Under the pieces are notes generated by a model, which was not told the origin of the DNA, made no database searches, and saw only the letters and a program-made list of their open reading frames with translations. DNA of 64,000 bases from Nocardia inohanensis NBRC 100128 (lineage in GTDB: Bacteria; Actinomycetota; Actinomycetes; Mycobacteriales; Mycobacteriaceae), in assembly GCF_001612945.1 (NCBI RefSeq), contig NZ_BDBK01000017.1:372001-436000 (forward strand). Direction: 5' to 3'. Both the position numbers and the translations under genes were made by a program. This document shows, piece by piece, positions 1 to 8,740 of this stretch. Each line of letters opens with the position of its first letter. Within the stretch, counting starts at the first letter, position 1.

Positions 1-1
1 G

Positions 2-823
2 ACCGGCTTCCTCGGACCGAACGGGGCCGGTAAATCCACCACCATGCGGCTCATGCTCGGGCTGGACCACGGCAGCGGGCGGACGCTGTTCGACGGCCGG
101 ACCTATGCCGAACTCGCCGATCCGGCGCGGGCGGTCGGGGTGATGCTCGATGCGCGAGCCGTGCATCCCAAGCGGACGGCGCGAGGCCATCTGCGCATGG
201 TCGCGGCCGGTGCGGGCATCGAACGCCGCCGGGTGGACGAGGTGCTCGACATGGTCGGGCTGAGCAGCGCGGGGGACAAGCGCGCCGGTGGCTTCAGCCT
301 CGGCATGCAGCAGCGGCTCGGGCTCGCGACGGCGCTGCTCGGCGATCCCGCCGTGCTGATCCTGGACGAACCCGCCAACGGATTGGATCCCGAGGGCGTG
401 CGCTGGTTGCGCGATCTGCTGAAACAGCTCGCCCGGCAAGGCCGCACCATCTTCGTCTCCTCGCATCTGCTCAATGAGATGGCGCACCTGGCGGATTCGC
501 TCATCGTGGTCGGCGCGGGCCGGTTGATCGCCGCGGAATCGGTGGCGCAGTTCGTGAACCGCAACTCCGCGCCGCAGATCACCGCCCGCACCGCCCGCCC
601 CGGCGAACTGGTGGATCTGCTGTCCCGCAACGGCTTCCAAGCCCAGATCGCCGCCGACGGCGCGGTCGTCGTCGCCGGAAACGATCGGCAAGCCGTCGCC
701 GAACTCGCCATGCGGGCCGGTCTGCTGGTCACCGAGCTGACCCAGGCGCAGACCAGCCTCGAGGAAGCGTTCTTCCACGCCACCGCCGACGCGGCCCAGT
801 ACCGCGGCCACGTCGCCGCCTGA
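2..823 (+). CDS. ABC transporter ATP-binding protein (5' partial)
   Basis: Energises export by the permease encoded just downstream. The reading frame is open from base 2 and already contains the Walker A motif (GPNGAGKST), so the first ATG at 44 is internal and the true start lies outside the window. After it come a signature loop (SLGMQQR), Walker B (VLILDEP), D-loop (GLDPEG) and an H-loop histidine (VSSHLL). The roughly 80-residue tail after the nucleotide-binding domain is typical of DrrA/CcmA-like two-component exporters. The permease starts 20 bases after the stop and a two-component system follows, so a stress- or drug-responsive exporter is likely; the substrate cannot be read from sequence. 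Confidence 0.93.
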   Translation, partial: TGFLGPNGAGKSTTMRLMLGLDHGSGRTLFDGRTYAELADPARAVGVMLDARAVHPKRTARGHLRMVAAGAGIERRRVDEVLDMVGLSSAGDKRAGGFSLGMQQRLGLATALLGDPAVLILDEPANGLDPEGVRWLRDLLKQLARQGRTIFVSSHLLNEMAHLADSLIVVGAGRLIAAESVAQFVNRNSAPQITARTARPGELVDLLSRNGFQAQIAADGAVVVAGNDRQAVAELAMRAGLLVTELTQAQTSLEEAFFHATADAAQYRGHVAA

Positions 824-843
824 CCCGGACGGGAAATCCCCTC

Positions 844-1545
844 ATGTACAACGCGATTCGATACGAACTGACCCGCCTCGCCACCGTGCGCTCCACCTGG
901 GTGCTGCTGGGCGTGGGCCTGGCGCTGCAAGGGCTCATCGCCTACCTGTCCGCCAACCGTGACTACGCGACGCCGAGTGAACAGTTCACCGCCTCGGTCA
1001 CCGGCCTGCCGCTGATCACGGCGACCCTGTTCGCCACGGCCGTGGCCGTGAACGCCTTCGGGCACGAATATCGCTACGGCACCATCACCACCACCATGCT
1101 GACGCTGCGCCGCCCGGGCCGGGTGCTGGCCGCCAAGGCATCGACGGTCGGTGGACTCGCGGCCCTGTACGGCATCGCACTGGTTGCGCTGACCGTGCTG
1201 GTGCAGAGTCTTCGTTCGACGCTGCCCGCCGAAACCGCCCACATCGCACAGGCTTTCGCCTACGTGCCGGTGTACGCGATGCTGGCCGCGCTGGCCGGGC
1301 TCGGCGTCGCCGCCATCACCCGCAACGCCACCTTCGCCATGGTGGCCGCCATCGCTGTGCCGACCGTCGTGGAGACCGCCGGCGTGCTGGCCGGACTGAG
1401 CCCGAAGCTCATGCCCTTCCTGGCGGCAGGGCAGCTGGCGCACCCCGGCGCGGGCAATCCCGTGCTGCTGGCCCTGCCGCTGCTGACCTTGGCCGCGGGC
1501 CTGCTGGGTCTGGGCGGCGCGCTGCTGGCCCGTCGCGACGTGTAA
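844..1545 (+). CDS. ABC-2 type transporter permease
   Basis: 233-residue integral membrane protein with about six hydrophobic segments, the first at residues 18-36 and the last at about 203-228. It matches the ABC-2 permease layout that pairs with stand-alone ATPases. The region after the second segment (GHEYRYGTITTTMLTLRRPGR) resembles the conserved amphipathic coupling stretch of this family. It sits 20 bases downstream of the ATPase and is surely co-transcribed with it. The substrate is unknown. Confidence 0.9.
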   Translation: MYNAIRYELTRLATVRSTWVLLGVGLALQGLIAYLSANRDYATPSEQFTASVTGLPLITATLFATAVAVNAFGHEYRYGTITTTMLTLRRPGRVLAAKASTVGGLAALYGIALVALTVLVQSLRSTLPAETAHIAQAFAYVPVYAMLAALAGLGVAAITRNATFAMVAAIAVPTVVETAGVLAGLSPKLMPFLAAGQLAHPGAGNPVLLALPLLTLAAGLLGLGGALLARRDV

Positions 1546-1635
1546 ACCGCGTTCCGCGTATTTGCCAGAGCATTGATTCGGGGCGACTTGCGTGCCATGA
1601 AGTGTGATGACGTGGCAATGGCTAGGGTTGCTGGA

Positions 1636-3165
1636 ATGAGCAGGCGGCAACGGATCTGGGCGGTGATCCGTGACGTGCTGCTCGCTCTGGTCTTCGGCTA
1701 CTTCGGTCTGCACGATGTCAAGACCTCCGCGGTCGGCCTGCTGCCCGCCGCGGCCGGAGCGACGGTGGCCGTGCTGGTCGGGCTGGCGCTGCTGTTCCGG
1801 CGCTACCATCCGCTCCCGGTGCTGGCCGTCACCGTGCTCGGGGAGATGCTGGCCGGCACCTCCATGCCGTTGCTGCCGGCCATCTACACGGTCGCCCACC
1901 GGTACGGCAACCGCCGCCAGACCTGGTGGTCGGCACTGTGTGTGCTGATCGCCGGGGTGGTGCCCTGGGGGCTACGCGACCTCTGGCCCGAGTTCTTCGG
2001 TCGCGGCATCGTCACGGCGCTCACCATCGCCGTCCCCCTGCTGCTGGGCTTGTGGACCAACCAGCGCGCCGAAACCCTGGCCGCCCTGCGCGATCGTGCC
2101 GAACAGGCCGAACGCGAACGGGACCTGCGCACCGCGGCCGCGGTCGAATCCGAACGCCGCCGCATCGCCCGCGAACTCCACGACATAGTCGCCCACCGGA
2201 TCTCGCAAATAACCGTGCTGGCAGGGGCTCTCGAAGTCTCCGCCGAAGGCCGGCCCGCCGAAATCGCCGGCACCATCCGTACCACCGGCGTCACCGCCCT
2301 CACCGAAATGCGCGAACTCCTCGGCGTACTCCGCGACGTGGGCGCTGAATCACCCAGCGGCACCGGGATTTCCGACGACACCGCCTCGGATACCGAAGGG
2401 TCCGTGGGCGACCCGTCTCGTGCCCATGCGGCAACTCCGCCGCTGTCGGCCGGTGTGGTTTCTCCGCCGCTATCGGCCGGTGCAGTTACTCCGCCGCTGT
2501 CAGCCCGCGGGGTTGCTTCGCCGCTCTCAGCACGTGCGGTTACTCCGCCGCTGTCAGCCCCCGGGGTTGCTTCGCCACTCTCAGCCCGTGCAGCAACTCC
2601 GCCACCATCGGCTGACGCGGCGATTCCGCCACCATTCTCGCGGGGCTCAGGCCGGACCCTCGACGCGGCATCGGGTGCGAGGCAGGCTTCGGCGGGACGG
2701 CCGCTGGGGTCGCGTGTGGACGAGCGGGTTCCGCTTCGGCCCGCGCCGACGCTGGAAGCGGTCGGCGAACTCGTCGCCGACGCGGTCGCGGCCGGGCAGC
2801 GGGTCGAGATCGCCGCTCCGGCACCGATGCCCGAGGTGCGGGGCGCGGTCGGCCGCGCCGTCTACCGGCTGATCCAGGAATCGCTGACCAATGCGGCCAA
2901 GCATGCGGCGGGGTCGGTGGTGCGCGTAGCACTCGCGCTCGGCGCCGACGGTTCGCTCTCGGTGGATGTGCGTAACGGCCCCGGCGATCGCACCGCCATG
3001 GCCGCGCACGGCTCCGGTTACGGCCTGGTCGGTATGCGCGAACGCGTCGAACTCGCCGGCGGGACCATGCACTCCGGCGTGCTGCCGAACGGCGGGTTCA
3101 TGGTGCGTGCGGTTTTCCCGGTCGGTGGGCAGCCGAATGACCGTGGTGGCAGGGAGGTTTCGTGA
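1636..3165 (+). CDS. NarL/DesK-type sensor histidine kinase with repeat-expanded linker
   Basis: Membrane sensor kinase, 509 residues from the ATG at 1636; an upstream in-frame start at 1573 would add residues without family character. Hydrophobic segments in roughly residues 10-145 form the sensor membrane domain. The HisKA_3 dimerisation domain carries the phosphoacceptor H182 (ARELHDIVAHR). The HATPase_c domain lies at about 375-500 with an N-box (QESLTNAAKHA) and a G-box (GSGYGLVGMRERV). Between them, residues 266-337 are a 9-residue tandem repeat rich in Pro/Ser/Ala that relatives normally lack. The stop overlaps the response regulator start, so the two are translationally coupled. Confidence 0.92.
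   Translation: MSRRQRIWAVIRDVLLALVFGYFGLHDVKTSAVGLLPAAAGATVAVLVGLALLFRRYHPLPVLAVTVLGEMLAGTSMPLLPAIYTVAHRYGNRRQTWWSALCVLIAGVVPWGLRDLWPEFFGRGIVTALTIAVPLLLGLWTNQRAETLAALRDRAEQAERERDLRTAAAVESERRRIARELHDIVAHRISQITVLAGALEVSAEGRPAEIAGTIRTTGVTALTEMRELLGVLRDVGAESPSGTGISDDTASDTEGSVGDPSRAHAATPPLSAGVVSPPLSAGAVTPPLSARGVASPLSARAVTPPLSAPGVASPLSARAATPPPSADAAIPPPFSRGSGRTLDAASGARQASAGRPLGSRVDERVPLRPAPTLEAVGELVADAVAAGQRVEIAAPAPMPEVRGAVGRAVYRLIQESLTNAAKHAAGSVVRVALALGADGSLSVDVRNGPGDRTAMAAHGSGYGLVGMRERVELAGGTMHSGVLPNGGFMVRAVFPVGGQPNDRGGREVS
2431..2646 (+). repeat. Eight tandem 27-bp units inside the histidine kinase gene
   Basis: Eight consecutive, in-frame 27-bp units encode degenerate 9-residue repeats around V-T-P-P-L-S-A-R-G. 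Units 4 and 6, and units 3 and 5, are closest to each other, suggesting duplication of pairs. Because the unit is a multiple of three, copy number can change without breaking the frame. The encoded segment lies in the linker between the phosphoacceptor and ATPase domains. Confidence 0.95.
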
Positions 3166-3809
3166 TCCGAGTGGTATTGCTCGACGACGAGGAGCTGGTG
3201 CGGACCGGGATCGCCATGATCCTGGAGGCCGGGGGCGGGATCGAGGTGGTCGCACAGGATTCCGACGGGCGCGACATTGTCCAGCTGGTGCAGCGGTACC
3301 GGCCCGACGTGGTGGTGACCGATATCCGGATGCCGCAGGTGGATGGGCTGGAGGTGACCCGGCGGGTGCGGGCGCTGGCGGATCCGCCGGCCGTGGTGGT
3401 GCTGACCACCTTCGGGCTGGACGAATACGTCTATGCCGCATTGGAAGCGGGCGCGGCGGGGTTCCTGCTCAAGGACACACCGCCGCGGGAATTGGCGCGC
3501 GGCGTGGAGATCGTGGCGAGCGGAGAGGCGATTCTCGCGCCATCGGTCACCAAACGCATGCTCACCGCCTTCGCGACCGGTACCGGTTCGCAACGGCCGC
3601 AAGCGCGCACGCAGTTGGAGACGCTCACCGAGCGGGAACACGAGGTCGCGCTGGCGGTAGCGACCGGTGCGGGTAATGCCGAGATCGCCCGCACCCTGCA
3701 CATGAGCGAATCGACGGTGAAGGTCCACATCAGCCGGATCATCGCCAAGCTCGGGCTGGAGAACCGCACCCAGATCGCGATCCTCGTGTACCGCGCCGGA
3801 CTGGCCTGA
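3162..3809 (+). CDS. NarL/LuxR-family response regulator
   Basis: Cognate regulator of the preceding kinase, 215 residues. The receiver domain (1-120) has the acidic pair D8/D9, phosphoacceptor D54 (VVTDIRMPQ), the switch T (VVVLTTFG) and lysine K (FLLKD). The GerE/LuxR helix-turn-helix at about 150-210 has the standard LTEREHEV opening and STVKVHISRI recognition helix. Translation starts at a GTG that overlaps the kinase stop (GTGA). The likely target is the ABC exporter promoter just upstream of the window or at its edge. Confidence 0.95.
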   Translation: MIRVVLLDDEELVRTGIAMILEAGGGIEVVAQDSDGRDIVQLVQRYRPDVVVTDIRMPQVDGLEVTRRVRALADPPAVVVLTTFGLDEYVYAALEAGAAGFLLKDTPPRELARGVEIVASGEAILAPSVTKRMLTAFATGTGSQRPQARTQLETLTEREHEVALAVATGAGNAEIARTLHMSESTVKVHISRIIAKLGLENRTQIAILVYRAGLA

Positions 3810-3875
3810 GCCCAGTTCGCTGATTGTTCACGCGACGGACTCGATGGCGTCGCCGATCGCTCCTAAGGTGCGGCG

Positions 3876-4436
3876 ATGAGCACCGAACCGCCGCCGCGCG
3901 TCGAAACCGTAGCCGAGCTGATGGATTTGCTGGCCGCCTGCGCAGACGCCTGGGATATGCCCGACCGCAGCGGTGACCCGGTGGACATCCTCGACCACGA
4001 CCGCCAATGCGCCGAACTGCTGCGCCGCGACTTCCCCGACGACGAACAACTCCAGGTGGCCGGGCTGGTGCACGATATCGGCCACGTGCTGGTGCCCGGC
4101 GACGACGCCGGGCACGGCCGTCACGGCGCGACAGCGGTCCGCGACCTGCTCGGCGCCCGCGTCGCGCGATTGGTCGAACTGCACGTGACCGCGAAACGCT
4201 ATCTGGCCGCGACGGATTCGGCGCACAACGCCGCCCTGTCCCCATCCAGCCGGCGCACGCTCATCGCGCAAGGCGGCCCCATGACCTCCGACGAGGTTCA
4301 CGCCTTCGAGGCCGACCCGGACTTCGAGGCCGCCATCGAACTCCGGCGCGCCGACGACGCGGGCAAGGTGATCGGTTTGACGGTGCGCCCGCTGAGCTGG
4401 TGGCAGCCCGTACTCGAGCGGGTCGCCGCACGCTGA
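3876..4436 (+). CDS. HD-domain protein of the PhnZ/TmpB (phosphonate oxygenase-like) group
   Basis: 186 residues. Metal ligands typical of the HD fold are visible: H in LDHDRQ, the HD pair and following H in LVHDIGH, H in GRHGAT, and the motif LHVTAKRYL with a histidine and lysine four apart. That H-x3-K pattern, plus a late D (RRADDAGK), recalls the mixed-valent diiron oxygenases PhnZ and TmpB, which cleave the C-P bond of 1-hydroxyphosphonates. No clavaminate-synthase-like partner (PhnY/TmpA) is adjacent, so the substrate is uncertain. A plain phosphohydrolase remains possible. It begins 66 bases after the response regulator. Confidence 0.65.
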   Translation: MSTEPPPRVETVAELMDLLAACADAWDMPDRSGDPVDILDHDRQCAELLRRDFPDDEQLQVAGLVHDIGHVLVPGDDAGHGRHGATAVRDLLGARVARLVELHVTAKRYLAATDSAHNAALSPSSRRTLIAQGGPMTSDEVHAFEADPDFEAAIELRRADDAGKVIGLTVRPLSWWQPVLERVAAR

Positions 4437-4533
4437 CCTGCGCCTGCCAGCCGGTGCTGGCCCGTGCTGGGGTGGTGGTGCGCTGATCTGTGCCGAAAAC
4501 GGACAATCGGGGCGGCGGGCATAGACTCAGGCT

Positions 4534-5442
4534 ATGGCCTTGTCTCCGCGCGTACCCGATCTGGCGGCCTTGGACCTGCTGCTGTCGGTGATCGAGCTCG
4601 GCAGTCTGGGGCGCGCGGCCAAGGCGCACGGCATCAGCCAGCCTTCGGCCAGTTCGCGAATCCGGTATCTGGAGCAGCTGGTCGGGGTGCCGGTGCTGGA
4701 GCGCACCACGCTCGGTTCCCGGGCGACCGCGGCGGGTGCGCTGATCGCGGAGTGGGCGCGGGACGTGGTGGACGCGGCGGCCCGGCTGGATGCCGGCATC
4801 GACACGCTGCGGGCGCAACGAGATTCGCAATTGCGGGTGGCGGCCAGTCAGACCGTCGCCGAATACCTGTTCCCGAAGTGGCTGGTGGCGTTGCGGGTCC
4901 GGGTGCCCGACACCGCGATCGCGCTGGAGTCCGGGAACTCCGCGGAGGTGGCGCGGGCCGTGCTGGAGGGGCGCGCGGAGATCGGGTTCGTGGAGAGCCC
5001 GCAGATCCCGCGCGAGCTGGAAAGCCATGTGGTGGAGCGCGATCGCCTCGTCGTCGTGGTCGCGCCGGGGCACCCCTGGGCGCGGCCCGGAAAGATCACC
5101 GTCGCGGAGCTGGCCGGGACCCCCCTCATCTATCGCGAGCGCGGCTCCGGCACCCGCAACTCCTTCGAGCGCGCCATGACCCGCGCGCTGCCCGGCTGGG
5201 AGCCGGCGGTGGTCCTGGAACTCTCCTCCACCACCGCCATCAAGACCGCCGTCGCCGACGGTCTGGCCCCGGCGGTGCTCAGCTCGCTGGCCGTCGCGAG
5301 CGAGCTGGCCGCGGGCACCCTCGTCTCACCCGAGGTCGCCGGCCTCGATCTCGACCGCGAGCTGCGCGCCGTCTGGCCGCGTGGTCAGCGCCCGGCCGGG
5401 CCTGCCCGCGACCTCTACGCCATCGCCCGCCGCCCGGCCTGA
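4534..5442 (+). CDS. LysR-family transcriptional regulator
   Basis: 302 residues. N-terminal winged helix-turn-helix (about 8-67, with the GSLGRAAKAHGISQPSASSR helices) followed by a type 2 periplasmic-binding-like effector domain from about 93. LysR proteins usually control a neighbouring gene and bind a small-molecule co-inducer. The nearest candidate target is the HD-domain gene upstream, but both are on the same strand, which is not the classic divergent arrangement. Confidence 0.92.
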   Translation: MALSPRVPDLAALDLLLSVIELGSLGRAAKAHGISQPSASSRIRYLEQLVGVPVLERTTLGSRATAAGALIAEWARDVVDAAARLDAGIDTLRAQRDSQLRVAASQTVAEYLFPKWLVALRVRVPDTAIALESGNSAEVARAVLEGRAEIGFVESPQIPRELESHVVERDRLVVVVAPGHPWARPGKITVAELAGTPLIYRERGSGTRNSFERAMTRALPGWEPAVVLELSSTTAIKTAVADGLAPAVLSSLAVASELAAGTLVSPEVAGLDLDRELRAVWPRGQRPAGPARDLYAIARRPA

Positions 5443-5600
5443 ATCCACCGGGCCGTCGCCATTCGAGTACGCTGACCGCCGGAGCCTGTGCCGCCCTGCC
5501 GCCCGCTGATACGGGTGGGGCTGCTGTTTCTGTTTTGAACTCGAAGGCTCAAGTGCGCCAACGCCTCCCGCGTACGCGTCCCAGGGGTTATGGTTTCGTT

Positions 5601-5873
5601 ATGGTGAGAACCGCCGTTGCCGCCGCGGAGGCGGACGAGCCCGAGGGCGGGCCGTCTGTTCGGCGGCCTCAGCTAGAGGTTGTTCCCGGGGGGCCCGAAA
5701 TCGAAGAGCCGCAGCCCCATTCGTTCGGGGCCAACCCGCTCAGCGGGGCCGATATCGACCGATTGCCGGCCGGCGCCCGACATCGGATCGCAGCGTTCAT
5801 CCACCTCCAGCTGGCAACACTGGAGGAAATGCCCGAGCCGGAGCTGCCCGGCTTCCCCGACCATCTGGACTAG
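5601..5873 (+). CDS. Small hypothetical acidic protein
   Basis: 90 residues from the ATG at 5601. The N-terminal half is low-complexity and acidic; the C-terminal half (from FGANPLSG) looks folded, with a predicted helix containing IAAFIHLQLATLEEM and a PGFPDHLD end. I recognise no family. A longer frame upstream overlaps the LysR gene and lacks coding character, so the short version is preferred. No membrane segment or signal peptide. The preceding 158 bases after the LysR stop would hold its promoter. Confidence 0.6.
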   Translation: MVRTAVAAAEADEPEGGPSVRRPQLEVVPGGPEIEEPQPHSFGANPLSGADIDRLPAGARHRIAAFIHLQLATLEEMPEPELPGFPDHLD

Positions 5874-5967
5874 CCCGCCGGGCTTGTGCACATAGTCGGC
5901 GACACTGCCCGTTTCCTGGCATTTTGCCGGATGGACGGGTTGCCGCGCCGCCTGGCAGGGTGCTTGC

Positions 5968-7590
5968 ATGTCAGCCGCCCGCGCCTCGGCAGTACTTCTC
6001 GTTCTCCTCGCCTGCGCCGCCCCACCCGCCGGAATCGCCCTGGCGGAACCGGATCCGGCGACCTGGTATGTCAGCGCCGCCGCCCCCGCGGGCGGGACCG
6101 GAAGCGCTGAATCTCCCTTCGATTCCCTCGCTCGCGCCGAATCGGCTTCACGGGACGGGGACACCATCGTGGTGGCCGCGGCCGGGGCGAATGTGCCCGC
6201 GCTGGACGGAGGCATCACGCTCAAGCCGCGGCAACGGCTGATCGGGGACGGTCCCGCGGTCGTCGGGGCGGCCGAAAGCGCCGCCCGGCCACGGATTACC
6301 AACACCACGAGTGCCCGGGATGGGGATGCCGTGCGGCTCGCCCCCGGAGCAGAAGTACGCAATATGGTCATTTCGGGCGCGCGCCGGGGCGGAATCTACG
6401 GTTCGGATGCGGCGAATGTGGTGATTGCCGGAAATGAGGTGAGCGCGACCAACTCCCAGTGTTCCGACGGGTTCATGATCGGACCCTTCACACTGCCGGC
6501 CAGCCTGCCGGCGGGCGTCGCGATTCCCGCGTTGCCCGAGTTCATCACCTTGAACAATGGCTGGGCCGCGATCATGACCGACTTCTCGGCGGCCGCCGGA
6601 CGCGTCCGGATCGAAGGGAATGCCGTGCACGACACCGCATGCGGTGACGGCATCGACGTGCGCGCCCACGGCACCAGCCGCATTACCGCCGAGCTGAGCG
6701 GCAATTCCGTCCGCAGCGTCAACCTCGGGCTGATCAAACTGTCGGTGCTCGCCGTGGGTCTGCAAGCAGCCGACTCCGCCCAGCTCATTGCCGCCCTGAG
6801 CGGAAACTCGCAAACCGAGATCGCCGCGCCCGCTACCTCCCTGGTGAACAAGGTCGCCGACAGCGAGGGCGTCTTCATCAACGCCCTGGGCCGAGCCGAC
6901 CTGGACGTCACCGTGACCGGCAACGAATTCCACGGCGGCTACGGGAATTTCTCCGCCAACGGGCTGGAATTCGTCACCACCTCCGGCAGCCCCACCAGCC
7001 GGGTGCGCGTCTCCGACAGCACTTTCGACACCGTCGCCGGCGATGTCATCGAGAACTACAACCTCACCACCGGCGGCGCGCACCAGTCGCTCACCTTGCA
7101 ACGGGTCCACGCCCACTACTCCGAATTCCCCGGCGCCCTGCTCAATTCCGTGGTTCCCGCCAATCTCGGCACCTGCCTGGTGACCACCAATTTCGGCCGG
7201 ACCGCCGCCACCGATCTCACCGTGGCGGATTCCGATTTCGGCGATTGCAGTGCGGACGCCATCGGGCTCATCGCCTACACGCCGTCCGGCGCGGAGCCGG
7301 CCACGGCGGAATTGACCTTCGATATTCGCGACACCGCGATCTCCGGCGCCGCGGCGCACGGCATCAACATCATCAATGTCGGTGATACCGCCCGGCTGCA
7401 CGGCACGGTGGCCCGCACCGCGATCTCGGCGACGGCCGGATCCCTCATCCGCACCGTCAGCTCCGGTGGCCGAATCGCCTCCGCCGCTCTCGATTTCGAG
7501 GACATCACCCTGGACGGCGTCGCCCAGCCCTGCCTCCCGGCCACGCACCCGAAACTCGAAGTCGCCGGAATCGCTGCGCGGTGCGGCTGA
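5968..7590 (+). CDS. Secreted right-handed parallel beta-helix protein
   Basis: 540 residues. Residues 1-26 are a classical signal peptide (SAARA, then a hydrophobic run ending IALA). The mature protein opens with a stretch common in pectate-lyase-like folds (WYVSAAAPAGGTGSAESPFDSLARA) and continues as regularly spaced short beta strands rich in N, G and V (for example VVIAGNEV, RVRIEGNAV, AELSGNSV, VTVTGNEFHGG), which is the PbH1 repeat pattern. This fold is used by polysaccharide lyases, epimerases and surface proteins; no catalytic triad is clear, so the function is open. Confidence 0.8.
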   Translation: MSAARASAVLLVLLACAAPPAGIALAEPDPATWYVSAAAPAGGTGSAESPFDSLARAESASRDGDTIVVAAAGANVPALDGGITLKPRQRLIGDGPAVVGAAESAARPRITNTTSARDGDAVRLAPGAEVRNMVISGARRGGIYGSDAANVVIAGNEVSATNSQCSDGFMIGPFTLPASLPAGVAIPALPEFITLNNGWAAIMTDFSAAAGRVRIEGNAVHDTACGDGIDVRAHGTSRITAELSGNSVRSVNLGLIKLSVLAVGLQAADSAQLIAALSGNSQTEIAAPATSLVNKVADSEGVFINALGRADLDVTVTGNEFHGGYGNFSANGLEFVTTSGSPTSRVRVSDSTFDTVAGDVIENYNLTTGGAHQSLTLQRVHAHYSEFPGALLNSVVPANLGTCLVTTNFGRTAATDLTVADSDFGDCSADAIGLIAYTPSGAEPATAELTFDIRDTAISGAAAHGINIINVGDTARLHGTVARTAISATAGSLIRTVSSGGRIASAALDFEDITLDGVAQPCLPATHPKLEVAGIAARCG

Positions 7591-7614
7591 CCACCGCTGT
7601 CGGGAGCGTCGGCG

Positions 7615-8679
7615 TCAGGTCTGGCGCAGCGGTTCGTACTCCGCGGCGTCCAGGCCGAAGGTCCACGCGACGCCCTCCTTGGCGGTACCGGTGTCCGGCG
7701 GCACGCGTAGCCAGTAGGTGTTGAAGCTGCCGTCCGGTTCGGGGGTGGAGTTGACCACTTCGACCATCACCACGTCCTCGTCGCCGGGAAGCGGGATCCG
7801 CCAGAGGATTCCGGTCTCGTCGCGATGCACCGGCTCGGCATTGGATTCCGCCAGGTAGCGGTCGTAGCCGAAGTGCTCGAGCATGACGCGGCGGAGCTCG
7901 GCATTGTCCTCGGCGCGAATGCGCTCGGGGGTGAGCGCCGCGAGCTCGGTCAGGAAGTCCGCCGGTACCGTCATGCCGTGCCAGGCGTGCAGGGCGAAAC
8001 CGTCCGTGTAGCGCAGCGCCGGACCGTCGGCGCCGTGCAACCGTCCCGCCTCGTCGCGCGAGAGCTGTTCGGGGCGTTCACAGCACACCACCGCGTGCTC
8101 GAAAGGCCACCACCAGTGCGCGTTGCGCGCCACCCCCGCCAGGCCCGCGAGCCGCGGGCTGTCATCGAAGACCGACAGCCAGGCGGCGTCGTGCTGACCG
8201 AGCACGGCGTCCAGCAGCACCCCGCGCACCTCGCTCGCGGTCGCGACGTAATCCTTGCGTGCGTCGTGGTCGATCTCCAGCTCGATATCGGCCTCGGCCA
8301 GCACATCCGGATCCGGCCCGACCAATTGATCGACCACCGCCGCGCGAATCCGATCGGCCAGCGCCCGGGTGTTGTCCCACAACTGCGCCCCGGTCGAATT
8401 CCACCGCTCCGCCCACCCGGCGACGCCCAATTCCCCGTACACCCGTTGTCTTTCGGCTGCCCACGGCCGGGTCCGCACCGCATCCCGAACCGACCGCCCC
8501 GGCCGATCCAGTTCCCGCACCGCTTGCACCGCCGCCAGCGGCGACTGCACCCACACGAACCGCGCCGGCGCGGGCAGCCCCGCGCTCGCATACGCCTCCC
8601 GCGCCGCGGCCTCGGCCGCCGCCCGATCCGCCGGTCCGGTGGCCGCCGCGACGGCGCGCCACTCCTCGGTAGTACTCAT
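7615..8679 (-). CDS. DUF6745-like conserved protein
   Basis: 354 residues from the ATG at 8679. A longer in-frame reading upstream overlaps the next gene and is rejected. The middle contains WWWPFEHAVVCCERP and a GRLHGADGPALRYTDGFALHAWHGMTVP block, the hallmark I associate with DUF6745 proteins. The C-terminal part (IPLPGDEDVVMVEVVNSTPEPDG) is also conserved-looking. Soluble, with no known activity. It lies 61 bases after the small QGDVL-type gene and is divergent from the STM4015-4011 cassette; the shared divergent region suggests joint function. Confidence 0.72.
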   Translation of the reverse strand: MSTTEEWRAVAAATGPADRAAAEAAAREAYASAGLPAPARFVWVQSPLAAVQAVRELDRPGRSVRDAVRTRPWAAERQRVYGELGVAGWAERWNSTGAQLWDNTRALADRIRAAVVDQLVGPDPDVLAEADIELEIDHDARKDYVATASEVRGVLLDAVLGQHDAAWLSVFDDSPRLAGLAGVARNAHWWWPFEHAVVCCERPEQLSRDEAGRLHGADGPALRYTDGFALHAWHGMTVPADFLTELAALTPERIRAEDNAELRRVMLEHFGYDRYLAESNAEPVHRDETGILWRIPLPGDEDVVMVEVVNSTPEPDGSFNTYWLRVPPDTGTAKEGVAWTFGLDAAEYEPLRQT

Positions 8680-8740
8680 GGAAATCCCGTCCGTGACAGC
8701 TGAATTCGAGAGGAAGGTACCGCTTCGGCCGCAGCGCGGC

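Noticed and set aside
103..1899. Long minus-strand open frame across the exporter genes
   Set aside because: Composition is Q/G/R/H-rich with no motifs; it is the antisense shadow of well-supported ABC and kinase genes.
2431..2646. CRISPR-like array
   Set aside because: Units are directly adjacent without spacers and lie in frame inside a kinase gene; no cas genes nearby.
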